A model generated the notes under the pieces. That model made no database searches. It was not told where the DNA came from and saw nothing but the letters and a program-made list of their open reading frames with translations. DNA of 64,000 nucleotides from Eurosta solidaginis (taxonomy: Eukaryota > Arthropoda > Insecta > Diptera > Tephritidae): positions 170,328,672 to 170,392,671 of the forward strand of contig NC_090322.1 of NCBI RefSeq assembly GCF_040869045.1, in the 5' to 3' direction. Shown piece by piece: positions 1-10,020 of this stretch (position 1 is its first letter; each line of letters opens with the position of its first letter). The translations under genes and the position numbers were made by a program.

Positions 1-407
1 TCCCCAGCAAGCATCAATAAAACAGTTAGGGTCCTTCACATACAAGCAAAAGGCCGAAATCTACAAACAGAAAACATTCGACGGTAGAATAATTAACGAA
101 CAGATAAACACAATTCTTGACACAATATTCGAGCCTTTAAAACTTGTTAACAAGAAAAAAAGTAATCACACAGATTCAACAGACAAACACAACAACAACC
201 AAAGCAACAAACCCAGAAAGAAGGTCAAACGACTAGAATTACTAACTCTTACCTGTCTTAGGAAGCAACACAAATCGATCAGTAAAAACCACCCTTGGTT
301 CTGAATGAACACACAGCACATACACATAAATATACACAAGCATCAATTTTGACAATACCTGCTCATGCACCTACGAACTATAAATACAAGACAAACGACA
401 ACAACAC
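1..407 (+). mobile_element. Penelope-like element, 3' terminal fragment (copy 1, left part)
   Basis: This stretch matches, by eye, the 3' end of the better-preserved Penelope-like element at 29830-30220. Shared landmarks are CATCAATAAAACAGTTAG, the CAAGCAAAAGGCCG block, AACATTCGACGGTAGAATAA, GAACAGATAAACACAA and TATTCGAGCCTTTAAAACTTG. Only sequence at or beyond the end of the GIY-YIG endonuclease coding region is present, and no reading frame survives. A 30-40 bp stretch present in the other copy (the LNVLENMYINL segment) is missing here. The copy resumes after the inserted SINE-like element at about 813. Confidence 0.8.
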
Positions 408-812
408 ACCCCCAGCGGGTTAAGGGGGTTAGAATATACCCGCGGTAGGTATGCCTGTCGTAAGAGGCGACTAAAATACCAATTAGATTCAAGGGCCTGT
501 GTAGTGCAACCCTTTCAGGTTGCCAGCGAAATATATAGCTTCTCCAAACCCAATTGTTAACCTCACCTATCCGTGGCGAATTCTGTTTCATTAACAGCCG
601 AGGCTCTGGCGACTCCGAACTCTTCATGGATCTAGGGGGTTGGAGGGCGGTATGGCCTAGAAGGCCGCATGTGGTCATAATAAATCGTTCCCGAGATGGT
701 CGGGCTTGGTACCGGAACGTACCGGATCTGTATCCGGCAAAGGACCATCAACATCGATAACACTCCCCAAGGCCTTCGGGGAATGTCCTTATTGCTACAA
801 CAACAACAACAA
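408..812 (+). mobile_element. SINE-like (CAA)n-tailed retroposon, copy 1
   Basis: The element begins ACCCCCAGCGGGTTAAGG, continues TAGGTATGCCTGTCGTAAGA, and ends in a CTACAACAACAACAACAAC tail. The same sequence recurs at 26429-26841. It has no open frame of its own, so it depends on other machinery. It interrupts the PLE tail: the paralogous PLE at about 30207 reads straight through as CGACACCAACAGGTCAGAACG, an empty site. The target duplication cannot be delimited because the target itself contained CAACAAC, which merges with the tail. It may be a true SINE or the deleted 3' end of a LINE. Confidence 0.8.
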
Positions 813-926
813 CAGATCACAACGAAAATCGACACTGATGATGGAACAACGCCGAACCCGGTATGTCTCGAAACCAAATTTGACAAGGGATGACGGAAAA
901 TCGTTCCAATATACATCATTTATCCA
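813..926 (+). mobile_element. Penelope-like element, 3' terminal fragment (copy 1, right part)
   Basis: Continuation of the PLE after the SINE-like insertion. ACGAAAATCGAC, CAAATTTGACAAGGGATGAC and AATCGTTCCAATATACATCA are shared with 30215-30303, and the two copies diverge straight after ATACATCA. A short extra stretch after 829 (ACTGATGATGGAAC) is absent from the other copy. The common end point in two unrelated flanks suggests that ATACATCA is close to the true 3' terminus of the element. Confidence 0.75.
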
Positions 927-2440
927 CCTTGTCGGAAAATCGACAAAACAAAATAAGTCAAGACACACAAGTCTCTTTGTGAATTCTCTGTATTCTGAGC
1001 CGTGCTAGGTGCATTACAGCATTTTTTAGGGCAGTTTTTCCGTACATATATAATATAAGCAAAATCAAAATTTCTTTGTGTTTTGGATCTTTGTAAATAG
1101 CCGCAGAGTTCAGTATAGGAAAAAGTAACGCTGTATTTCTGCAGTTCTCCCACTAGGCATGCGAATTCTTATATCCCTTGAGAAATATCGCACCCTAGCT
1201 CTTACAGCAAGGGCGTCCAGACACACACTGCAGACTTAAGGGTACAATCTTTCGCAATATACCTCATATTGTAAGCTAACTGCCTTGAGAAGTATCCATC
1301 GAAGAAGCTTGATAATGGGCATGGTAATAGGGTCATGGGAAAGTGCTTGTCGAATAGGCTATCTTGACACGGCTAGAACAGCAGGGAAGCTTAACAAACT
1401 CACAGCGGGTTAAAAGTAGTGTTAGTTGTTGTCGATAGTGTGACTATCGATGGTTTTTTGTAGTTTATCAGGGCAAAACAACATTTTTGGTTGGATTTGT
1501 TTTTGTTGTTGATATTTAACCTTTTCTGTTTTTGTGCTTTGTTGCTTTATTTTGTTTTGTGCCTTGCATCTATAGCTCGACATGGTGGAAATGAATTCCA
1601 AAGACAGATGGATTGGCAGCCATATTGGTTTGTGTTTGAGAAAAAAGGAGCATATAGACATCAGCTTTTAGATACATGAATGTTTACTAATATCCTTAGC
1701 CCGCTAGGTTGAAAAAAAGGTCTTCAAGTCTGCGTCGGCAGCCTCTCTGGCTCGAGAAGTATCCCTAGTTTTTCTGAGAGTGGTGTTCTGACGGGTTTTC
1801 GACTTCATCCCTTCGGTTATACTTGCTTTTGGAAACCATAAAAGAGCGCTTAGTGTAACATCAGCCTATCGAACGTCTTTTTTGTTCCTTATGAAATTTC
1901 TTTGCTTTTTTTAGGTATTACAGAATAGTGAATCGACTCAGTTAACCTAAAATAAAAACTACTGATTGTCAATTCAATAACAGTTAAAAGTCTTACAATT
2001 ACTAAAGTCCACAGATCCGAAGGCAAAAAATAGTACCCGCGGCAATCTGGCCAGGAATAGAAGCGTACCTGTTTTAATTAGGCAATTGACTTTCCAAATC
2101 CGTATCACTCTCTTAACCTTCAGGGAGTATTTTTGGGGTTAAAACAACACTAAACAAGCTGCGTATACGAATCTGTCCAAATCCCCCCAAAAAACTTAAG
2201 TTTTGTAAGAAGAAAAAAGTGATGAACTGACTTTAAGTTTACAACAAAAAGTCAGCTTTTAACCAGTTGTTAAGTCATGCGAGATATTTCTAAGTCAGAG
2301 AGTTATTAAAAAGACAAGTAAGGACAGGACTGTCTTCGGCTATGCCGGTGACTTCATACCTTTCATGAATGGGGCTGAAAAATAATCTTATCCCGTTCGT
2401 AACCGCCAAATAATCGGATATATAAGATAAGAAATATATA
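927..2440. other. Unassigned intergenic DNA
   Basis: I see no coding region or recognised repeat in this 1.5-kb stretch. The short frames here (for example 1422-1661 on the minus strand) are low complexity and rich in K/Q/I. A small perfect hairpin, TCGATAGT-GTG-ACTATCGA, lies at about 1433-1451; it carries half DRE-like ATCGAT motifs, but there is no gene to link it to. Confidence 0.4.
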
Positions 2441-2442
2441 GT

Positions 2443-3277
2443 GAACAGATGTACATACTTAAACGATTTTCAAGATAATTATAAAATAAAAGTTGGCAAA
2501 AAACCCCCTTATCTCAACGATCGGTTGTATGGGATATATAATATATATAGCTCCGATCGAAATGATTTTTACAGGACATCTTTTATGATACATTAGAATA
2601 TATATCACCAAGTTTCACGTTTTTATATTGGAAACTAAGGGAGAAATGGCCAAAAATTTTTCTATCTGAACGATCGGTTGTATGGGATATATAGTATATA
2701 TAGCTCCTATCAAAGTCATTTTTTCAGAAAATCTTCTATGATATATTAAAATTTATATCATCGAGTTTCACGTTTAGGCTTTCTATTCTAAATTAAGGGA
2801 GAAATGGCCAAAAATCTTTCTATCTAAACGATCGGTTGTATGGGATATAACTATATACAGCTTCGATCAAAGTGATTTTTTCAGGATATCTTCTATGATA
2901 TATTGGAATATATATCACCGAGTTTCATGTTTATACTTTCTAAATTGCGGCAGGAATGACCAAAATCGTCTTATCTGAACGATCGGTTGTATGGGAGATA
3001 TATGTTATAGTGGTCCGATCCTACCGGATCCGACAATTGTCTAATATAATACAAAAATACATCCTTGTGCCAAATTTCATTGAGATATCTAAAAATTTGA
3101 GGGACTAGTTTGCGTTCAAACAGACAGACGGACGGACAGACATGGCTATATCAACTCAGTTCGTCGCCCTGATCAATTCGGTATACTTAATGGTGAGTCT
3201 ATCTTCTATATTTCTAACCGTTACAAACATCGGACCAAAGTTAATATACCATTTCATGTTCATGAAAGGTATAAAAA
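2443..3277 (+). repeat. Beta repeat block: ~152-bp diverged tandem units ending in a GACGGAC-ATGGCT tail
   Basis: Four units each carry CGATCGGTTGTATGGGATAT, starting at 2519, 2671, 2829 and 2980, which gives spacings of 152, 158 and 151 bp. Each unit continues with a block such as ACCAAGTTTCACG. The block closes with GACAGACGGACGGACAGACATGGCT (3121-3145 region) and TTCATGAAAGGTATAAAAA, directly abutting the Alpha element. A second, more diverged copy lies at 11222-11925 and a truncated one at 6091-6329. No coding capacity. It behaves as a dispersed non-autonomous element with internal tandem structure. Confidence 0.75.
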
Positions 3278-6090
3278 ACAAGTAAGGAAGGCTAAGTTCG
3301 GGTGTAACCGAACATTACATACTCAGTTGAGAGCTGTGGAGACAAAGTAAGGGAAAATCACCATGTTGTAAAAAGAACCTAGGGTAACCCTGGAATGTGT
3401 TTGTATGACATGTGTATCAAATGAAAGGCATTAAAGAGTATTTTATGAGGGAGAGGGCCATAGTTCTATAGGTGGACGCCTTTTAGGGATATCGCCATAA
3501 AGGTGGATCAGGGTTGTCTCTAGCATTTGTTTGTACGATATGGGTATCAAATGAAAGGGCTAATGAGTATTTTAAAAGGGAGATATCCTTAGTTCCATAG
3601 GTGGACGCCGTTTTGAGATATCGCTATAAAGGTGGACAAGGGGTGACACTTGAATTTGTTTGTACGATATGGGTATCAAATGAAAGGGGTTAATAAGTTT
3701 TTTAAAAGGGAATGGGCCTTAGTGCTATAGGTGGACGCCTTTTCGGGATATCGCCATAAACGTGGACCAGGGGTGACTCTAGAATGCGTTTGTACAATAT
3801 GGGTATCAAATGAAAGGTGTTAAAGAGTATTTTAAAAGGGCGTGGGCCTTAGTTCTATAGGTGGACGCCTTTTCGAGATATTGCAATAAAGGTGAACCAG
3901 GGGTGACTCTAGAATTTGTTTGTACGATATGGGTATCAAATGAAAGGTGTTAATGAATATTTTAAAAGGGCGTGGGCCTTAGTTCTATAGGTGGACGCCT
4001 TTTCGAGATATCGGCATAAAGGTGGACCAGGGGTGACTCTAGAATTTGTTTGTACGATATGGGTATCAAATGAAAGGTGTTAATGAGTATTTTAAAAGGG
4101 AGTGGGCCTTAGTTCTATAGGTGGATGCCAGGTGGGCCAGGGGTGACTGTAGGATTTTTTTTTACGATATGGGTATCAAATGAAAGGTGTTAATGAATAT
4201 TTTAAAAAGGAGTGGGCCTTAGTTCTATATGTGGACGCCTTTTCGAGATATCGCCATAAAGGTGGGCCAGGGGTGACTATAGAATTTGTGTGTACGATAT
4301 GAGTATCAAATGAAAGGTGTTAATGAGTATTTTAAAAGGGCGAGGGCCTTAGTTCTATAGGTGGATGCCTTTTCGAGATATCGCCATAAAGGTGGACCAG
4401 GGGTGACTCTAGAATTTGTTTGTACGATATGGGTATCAAATGAAAGGTGTTAATGAGTATTTTAAAAGGGCGTGGGCCTTAGTTCTATAGGTGGACGCCT
4501 TTTCGAGATATCGCCATAAAGGTGGACCAGGGGTGACTCTAAAATGTGTTTGTACGATATGGGTATCAAATGAAAGGTGTTAATGAATATTTTAAAAGGG
4601 CGTGGGCCTTAGTTCCATAGGTGGACGCCTTTTCGAGATATCGCCATAAACGTGGACCAGGGGTAACTCTAGAATGTGTTTGTACGATATGGGTATCAAA
4701 TTAAAGGTATTAATGAGGGTTTTAAAAGGGAGTGGCCCTTAGTTTTATATGTGAAGGCGTTTTCGAGATATCGACCAAAATGTGGACCAGGGTGATCCAG
4801 AACATCATCTGTCGGGTATCGCTAATTTATTTATATATGTAATACCACGAACAGTATTCCTTCCAAGATTTCAAGGGCTTTTGATTTCACCCTGCAAAAT
4901 TTTTTCATTTTCTTCTACTTAATATGGTAGGTGTCACACCCATTTTACCAAGTTTTTTTCTAAAGTTATATTTTTCGTCAACAGACCTATACAATTACCA
5001 TGTTTCATCCCTTTCTTCGAATTTGGTATATATCGAAAAAGTGGGCGTGGTCATAGTCGGATTTCGGCCATTTTTTACACCAATACAAAGTGAGTTCAGA
5101 TAAGTACGTGAACTGAGTTTAGTAAAGATATATCGATTTTTGCTCAAGTTATCGTGTTAACGGCCGAGCGGAAGGACAGACGGTCGACTGTGTATAAAAA
5201 CTGGGCGTGGCTTCAACCGATTTCGCCCTTTTTCACAGAAAACAGTTATCGTCCTAGAATCTAAGCCTCTACCAAATTTCACAAGGATTGGTAAATTTTT
5301 GCTCGACTTATGGCATTAAAAGTATCCTAGACAAATTAAACGAAAATGGGCGGAGCCACGCCCATTTTGAAATTTTCTTTTATTTTTGTATTTTGTTGCA
5401 CTATATCATTACTGGAGTTGAATGTTGACATAATTTACTTATATACTGTAAAGATATTAACTTTTCTTTTAAAATTTGAATTAAAAAAATTTTTTTTTTA
5501 AAAGTGGGCGTGGTCGTTCTCCGATTTTGCTAGTTTTTATTAAGCAGACATATAGTAATAAGAGTAACGTTCCTGCCAAATTTCATCATGATATCTTCAA
5601 CGACTGCCAAATTACAGCTTGCAAAACGTCTAAATGACCTTCTTTTAAAAGTGGGCGATGCCACGCCCATTGTCCAAAATTTTACTAGTTTTCTATTCTG
5701 CGTCATAAGTTCAACTCACCTACCAAGTTTCATCGCTTAATCCGTATTTGGTAATGAATTATCGCACTTTTTCGATTTTTCGAAATTTTCGATATCGAAA
5801 AAGTGGGCGTGGTTATTGTCCCATATCGTTCATTTTAAATAGAGATCAGAGATGAGTGCCCAGGAACCTACATAACAAATTTCATCAAGATACCTCAAAA
5901 TTTACTCAAGTTATCGTGTTAACGGACAGACGGACGGACGGACGGACGGACATGGCTCCATCGAATTTTTTCGATACTGATGATTTTGATATATGGAAGT
6001 CTATCTATCTCGATTCCTTTATACCTGTACAACCAACCGTTATCCAATCAAAGTTAATATACTCTGTGAGCTCTGCTCAACTGAGTATAA
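3278..6090 (+). mobile_element. Alpha element, copy 1 (non-autonomous, tandem-repeat bearing)
   Basis: It begins AACAAGTAAGGAAGGCTAAG and ends AGCTCTGCTCAACTGAGTATAA. Near the ends lie inverted TACTCAGTTGAG / CTCAACTGAGTA motifs, so it resembles a MITE with short subterminal inverted repeats. The left half is a ~130-bp tandem array. The right half is a ladder of six diverged modules, each opening near a GTGGGCGTGG-like motif at 5041, 5201, 5346, 5503, 5651 and 5803 (about 152 bp apart). It ends with a (GACG)n microsatellite and ATGGCT. Other copies are at 10018-11222 (5'-truncated), 12059-14375, 38735-41070 (minus) and 52589-54129. It encodes no protein; a 119-codon frame at 5856-6215 crosses the microsatellite and the element end and is not credible as a gene. 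Confidence 0.8.
3360..4790 (+). repeat. ~130-bp tandem array, about 11 units
   Basis: Successive GTGGACGCC-type motifs start at 3472, 3601, 3731, 3861, 3991, 4121, 4231, 4361, 4491, 4621 and 4751. The spacing is 129-130 bp except for one 110-bp unit (4121-4231), which has lost about 20 bp around CTTTTCGAGATATCG. Each unit holds TTTGTACGATATGGGTATC followed by AAATGAAAGG. The outer units are more diverged than the inner ones, as expected of arrays homogenised by unequal exchange. Confidence 0.9.
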
Positions 6091-6328
6091 TTAGGGAGTT
6101 TTCTCTGTCAAGAAACCAAAGAAAATGTAGAAAGTTTTTCATTTTACTGCCAAAAGTTGTCTACACATTTGTGCCAGATTTGCAGATGATGAAATTCGAA
6201 GGTTCTAGGCGTTAAAAAGGAGCAGAAATGACAGTTTGTATGGGGTACCACCGATATCTATGATTTTTTCTGACAACTATACATGGTATATACGTAAGCA
6301 TTTGATGAAATTTGAAGCTTATAGCTGT
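4887..6328 (+). repeat. Duplicated 1.44-kb block A (left copy)
   Basis: This piece of Alpha plus adjoining Beta recurs at 10018-11460 with a near-constant offset of about 5,132 bp. I noticed about ten substitutions and a few compensating small indels by eye; they include a 2-base indel near 5098 and different T-run lengths near 5490. Its right edge joins block B at 6329-6330; in the right copy the same point (11460) continues into Beta. The two copies flank block B as direct repeats. Confidence 0.9.
6091..6328 (+). repeat. Beta repeat, truncated by block B
   Basis: The Beta-type sequence (GTTAAAAAGGAGCAGAAATG, ATGGGGTACCACCGATATC, GAAGCTTATAGCTGT) follows Alpha copy 1. It stops at 6328, where the duplicated block B begins. 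The uninterrupted version runs at 11222-11925. Confidence 0.75.
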
Positions 6329-6404
6329 CGCATCTTTGATATGCTGGAATCGCGATATATTCGGCTTGGCTGCTCGTAACTCCGTGTGGGGTTTAACCAA
6401 TTTA

Positions 6405-7270
6405 TGTGCTAAGTCAATAAAAATTCCCGTTGTTTATCAGTTCCCCTCTTTGGTGATAGTTCATCAAATATGATGAAAGAAGCGAGCGCTGAAACGTTCA
6501 GCATGTTGTTGAAGAAAGCAAGTGGCCAGCGCTTTGTTTGGCGTTTGCAAGAGTAAAATGATATCATTTGATCCATGGTATCTACTCCCGCCTCATACTT
6601 ATTGTAATCTAATATTTGCAGGGGCTTGCTGGTCTCGCCATTAACGTTGGAAGTGTAATGTTCGGTTGAAATAAGAATGACAGATTTATTTTTCTTTGCT
6701 AAGATGCTGCTATTCAGTAGACGAGTAGAAGATGCAGGCAATTCTGGTGGAATGAATCTTTTATTCTTACGAACAGTTCCAACGAAAGCCAAGTATTTCG
6801 ACATAAGACCGCTAGCTAATTCTAGTGATGAAAAAAAGTTGTCAGCGTATATATTTATTGAACTATGTCCATCATGAACTAAGTCCATCACAACCCGTTG
6901 ACCTTGATTTATTTCCATAGGTGTATTGCTTAGTTTACCAGTATAAATTTGACCCTTCAATGGATAATTGGATGTTGAGTCACAAGCCTACTAAACGTTG
7001 ATTTCATACTTTTCAGGCTTCGATGGAATATACTATATAAACTTGGTTCTTCAACGATAAGCAAACAGCTGCTCATCAACCGTTAAGGGCGCAGTTTTTA
7101 CGCTGTGGTCTGACAGACCACAACCTGGAAAAACGCACATATAACACAAAAAATATTTTTTACACAAAAAATTAGACAAACGACATTGTTCTATACTGAA
7201 AAGAAACTCCTCATGGAACTTTATAAAGTCATAAGGCAGTTTGTCGAGATATGTTGGGGAACACAAAAAT
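6405..7270 (-). pseudogene. piggyBac-type transposase remnant (copy in block B)
   Basis: On the minus strand the longest intact piece is 183 codons (6960-6409). It carries features of the piggyBac DDE transposase core: YADNFFSSLELASGLMSK, GTVRKNKRFIPPELP, DYNKYEAGVDTMDQM and KRWPLAFFNN. Upstream, in broken frames, are TVDEQLFAYR (near 7051-7090) and YIPSKPEKYEINV followed by two consecutive stops just before ACDSTSNYPLKG. Full piggyBac transposases are near 560-600 residues, so the N-terminus is missing and the frame is interrupted at several points. In this copy the C-terminal zinc-binding tail is lost because block B starts at 6330. It cannot make a working enzyme. Family assignment rests on the motif order and is firm; the subfamily is unknown. 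Confidence 0.9.
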
Positions 7271-7289
7271 TTTTATTAAAATTTTTGAA

Positions 7290-7327
7290 AATGGTCTATC
7301 AGACCACAACGCTAATCCTAAGGTTAA
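7290..7327. mobile_element. piggyBac terminal sequence with TTAA target (block B copy)
   Basis: The end reads, on the minus strand, TTAACCTTAGGATTAGCGTTGTGGTCTGATAGACCA (7327 back to about 7292). TTAA at 7324-7327 is the expected piggyBac target. The motif TGGTCTGACAGACCA also appears about 200 bp further in (near 7103) and near the opposite terminus in the fuller copy at 18513-18532. In this copy only this terminus survives. Confidence 0.75.
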
Positions 7328-7486
7328 ATGTTGTTAATTTTTTAAATAAACATTAGTCTGAAGTGCTACCAAAATAATGAACTTAATTTTAAAATCTAAA
7401 CTAAAAAGAGTAATTGACTTGCATTGCAATTTAATTGGCCATAAAAAAGGCGATTATGGTAATACAAGAATAAAATAATTAAAAAA

Positions 7487-7889
7487 AATTTTTTAAGTTA
7501 AGCGGTTTTATTGAAAACAATACTTACATGAAATAATAATAATACGAAAAGCTAGAAAATAATTAGGTAGGTCCTAGGTACTAGTCATCACACTCCTTAT
7601 CAATCTAGGGCGTTGATCAGACAATTAAATAAATGCGTTGGGCGCGTGAAATTTCTAAAAATGTGAGGCGTAGCATAACCTGATTAAGGTTCAGTTGGTT
7701 TTACTTATGACTATCAATAGAAATATGACGCGTCCAACGCTTTTATTTAATTGTCTGATCAACCCCTAGATTGATAAGGAGTGTGATGACTAGTACCTAG
7801 GACCTACTTAATTATTTTCTAGCTTTTCGTATTATTATTACTTCATGTAAGTATTGTTTTCAATAAAACAGTTTAACTTAAAAATTTGT
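7487..7889. mobile_element. ~400-bp near-palindromic fold-back element
   Basis: The left arm (about 7487-7650) and right arm (about 7725-7889) are near-perfect reverse complements. Matching pairs include GAAAACAATACTTACATGAA with TTCATGTAAGTATTGTTTTC, TAGGTCCTAGGTACTAGTCA with TGACTAGTACCTAGGACCTA, and GATCAGACAATTAAAT with ATTTAATTGTCTGATC. About 75 bp separate the arms. No coding. It resembles a fold-back MITE. The duplicate lies at 20154-20556. Confidence 0.85.
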
Positions 7890-8159
7890 TTAAAATTATT
7901 TTATTTTCAAGTTTTTAGTCTTTATTTAAATGCCTATTATTTCTCATTCTATTTAGTTCATTTAGTGACTCATTATTACAAGGACTATTTCCTGACAATT
8001 TGTTACAACCTAAGTCCTCAATACATAATCCTTCCAAAGACTTTACTCGACTCTGCGCCACGTATGCTTGTCTCTCCTCCAACTCCAAAATATTTTGATG
8101 TCACTTCTGCCGGACTGTATGTAATATTTGTTCCAAATATGAGCCAAATCGGACATCAT

Positions 8160-8400
8160 AGGTCGCTTTCTATTCATGTATGTATTATGTGTTCCAAATA
8201 TGGACCAAATCAAATCGGACCACAAATACGATTTTTGTGAATATCTCGATCCTAGCGCCACCTAGCGACGATTTTTTTGATAGGTCGCTTTCTATTCTTG
8301 TATGTATTATGTGTTCCAAGCATGAGCCAAGTGGGACCACAAATACGATTTTTGTGAATATCTCGATCCTTGCGCCACCTAGCGGCGATTTTTTCTTATT
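8160..8400 (+). repeat. Short tandem repeat, ~110-bp units
   Basis: The unit GGTCGCTTTCTATTC...ATTATGTGTTCCAA..., ACCACAAATACGATTTTTGT and CTCGATCC-[AT]-[AG]GCGCCACCTAGCG occurs twice in full, with a partial third unit at the start. The second copies of the CACAAATACG and GCGCCACC motifs lie near 8338 and 8373. It is duplicated at 20827-21067. It is followed by a GC-rich run near 8497-8520 made of CGGCCGTG and GCGGCC motifs. No coding capacity. Confidence 0.7.
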
Positions 8401-8524
8401 ATTGCATTGTCATCGGGTTCTGAACTATATTCCAAGTTTCAAGCTTGTAGCTTATCGGGAAATTACTTAAATTTCAATTACAAGATTCGTTCACAACGGC
8501 CGTGCGGCCGTGCATGCGGCCTGC

Positions 8525-10020
8525 CTGTCAACTCAAGCTAAATAAAACCGTTTAAAAAAGAAATAATAGTCAACGAATAGCATACACAATAGCCGGTAAA
8601 GACTGATGCTAAATCAGAATCGATCGCATCGAGCGAACTGCCGATTTGTTTTACAATTTGAAATATCAACAAACTTTGGTAGCTACTTTTTTTGCACACA
8701 ATCAAAGGCGGGAACTTATTTTGTTACAAAGGCTATACATACATACATAGAAATGTTACATTAGAGATGTTACGGAAGTGCATTAAGCGTTAAACGAAGT
8801 GGGATGTAAAAAAAAAGCTTTACAAATCCGATGTAATAGGAACTGAAATAAGAAGATGAAACAGCGAATATGAAGCTTTTATGATATCCACTACATTACT
8901 CGCGAATAACCCTCTTCGCATCTTTGCCTTTCAGTAGGGTCGCGATACAAACAGTCTAAGCTCCGTAGCATCCCTAATAACATATCTACACCTAGATCTG
9001 TAACTGTTAAGATTTATTAAATCTCATATTTTAACCTGCACTGCCTCCACTGTAGTTTTATTTTTTCGTGTTGAAAAAACTATCAACTCGGGCTACGTGC
9101 ACAATTTGAATTTTTGTGAAGTTTTTCAGTCACAAAAAAAATTACATTTTTGAATTAAACACATACATTTTCACATGTTTTACAAAGCAAAAACATATCT
9201 CAATATTGCATTTTGATACACTTCTTATTTTACTCACGTTTGGCAATAAAAAGCTTAACTTGAAAATCTTGAAAAAAAAAAATCTGTCATACATGAATTT
9301 AAAAACTGCTCCTACCTTAAGATATTTTCCTATCAAAAAATTATATGACATATGAATATAAGGTTCCAATTAAGGCAATTTCGACTTAAATTGAGTGGTG
9401 TTCATACAACTCAATTTAGCTTACACAATACTAATTTGATAGCTGGTTGGCTCATCTCTAAAGCAACAACATACCTTTGTTCAGACTGTCAAAAAGTGCG
9501 TGTTGGGATTAGGAGAATGGAATGGAATAAAACACAAAACTTTGAAATTTTGGTGTGTTGTGAGCAAATGTGTCCAATGCTTTGGTTTCATTTTGAGTTT
9601 GCCATATTCTTTTGACAATCCCTACTCCAGTGAAATGAAAAAAATTAAATCAACCATAAAGTTGAGTCATGCGTCACTGACGTTTAAATCTACTCAATAA
9701 ACACACTTTACAAGGTTGCATTTGCAGTTTGAAACAATTTATTACGCAATTTTGTTTAAATTGGCAATTTATTATATGATAAATTGCGTAACAAATTGCC
9801 CAAATGGTATAAATTACCAATTTGGTGTATGTTTTTACATAGTATAAAACTTGCAAGATTTAACGTTAACCCCTTTTAGATGCCTAAATCTCGAATAAAG
9901 CTGTAAGTGGAGATATGCTTTAAAAATAAAAAATTTTACGCAGATACTTATATGTATGAGGCACCAGGCAACACAAATTCTTAAAACTAACTACACTGAA
10001 AGAAAAAGCTGATAAAATCA
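8525..10020. other. AT-rich non-coding part of block B
   Basis: There is no recognisable protein here. Short frames on both strands are rich in K, F, I and N. Two adjacent hairpins lie at 9764-9787 (GCAATTTA / TAAATTGC) and 9800-9825 (CCAAATGGTA / TACCAATTTGG). The end, CTACACTGAAAGAAAAAGC followed by TGATAAAATCA, is the outer part of a repeat that also occurs at 22665-22810 and, inverted, at 62040-62190. Confidence 0.5.

Larger units (their letters stand above)
6330..10020. repeat. Block B: 3,691-bp duplicate of 18997-22687
   Basis: The whole block matches 18997-22687 at a constant offset of 12,667 bp with the same length. The roughly dozen differences seen by eye are nearly all single bases (for example CTCGCC against ATCGCC near 6643, and G against T near 7489), with one pair of compensating indels near 9280-9305. 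It starts inside a piggyBac relic and ends inside a different repeat, so its limits are not those of any one transposon. That marks it as a copied genomic segment. It contains the transposase fragment, a 400-bp palindrome, a short tandem repeat and AT-rich DNA. Confidence 0.93.

Noticed and set aside
1433..1451. Small hairpin with ATCGAT as a DREF promoter site
   Set aside because: Isolated, only half-sites of the palindrome, no associated start or gene.
3360..4790. CRISPR-like regular repeats
   Set aside because: The ~130-bp units are repeated throughout, with no unique spacers, in a eukaryotic transposon-rich context. Ordinary tandem repeat.
5856..6215. 119-codon frame, identical in two places (also 10988-11347)
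   Set aside because: The identity comes from the 1.44-kb duplication. The frame runs through the (GACG)n microsatellite and across the end of Alpha, and has no domain.
8043..8470. Overlapping frames 7854-8240, 8043-8261 (minus), 8180-8470 and their duplicates at +12,667
   Set aside because: They lie in a short tandem repeat with both strands open and no known motif.
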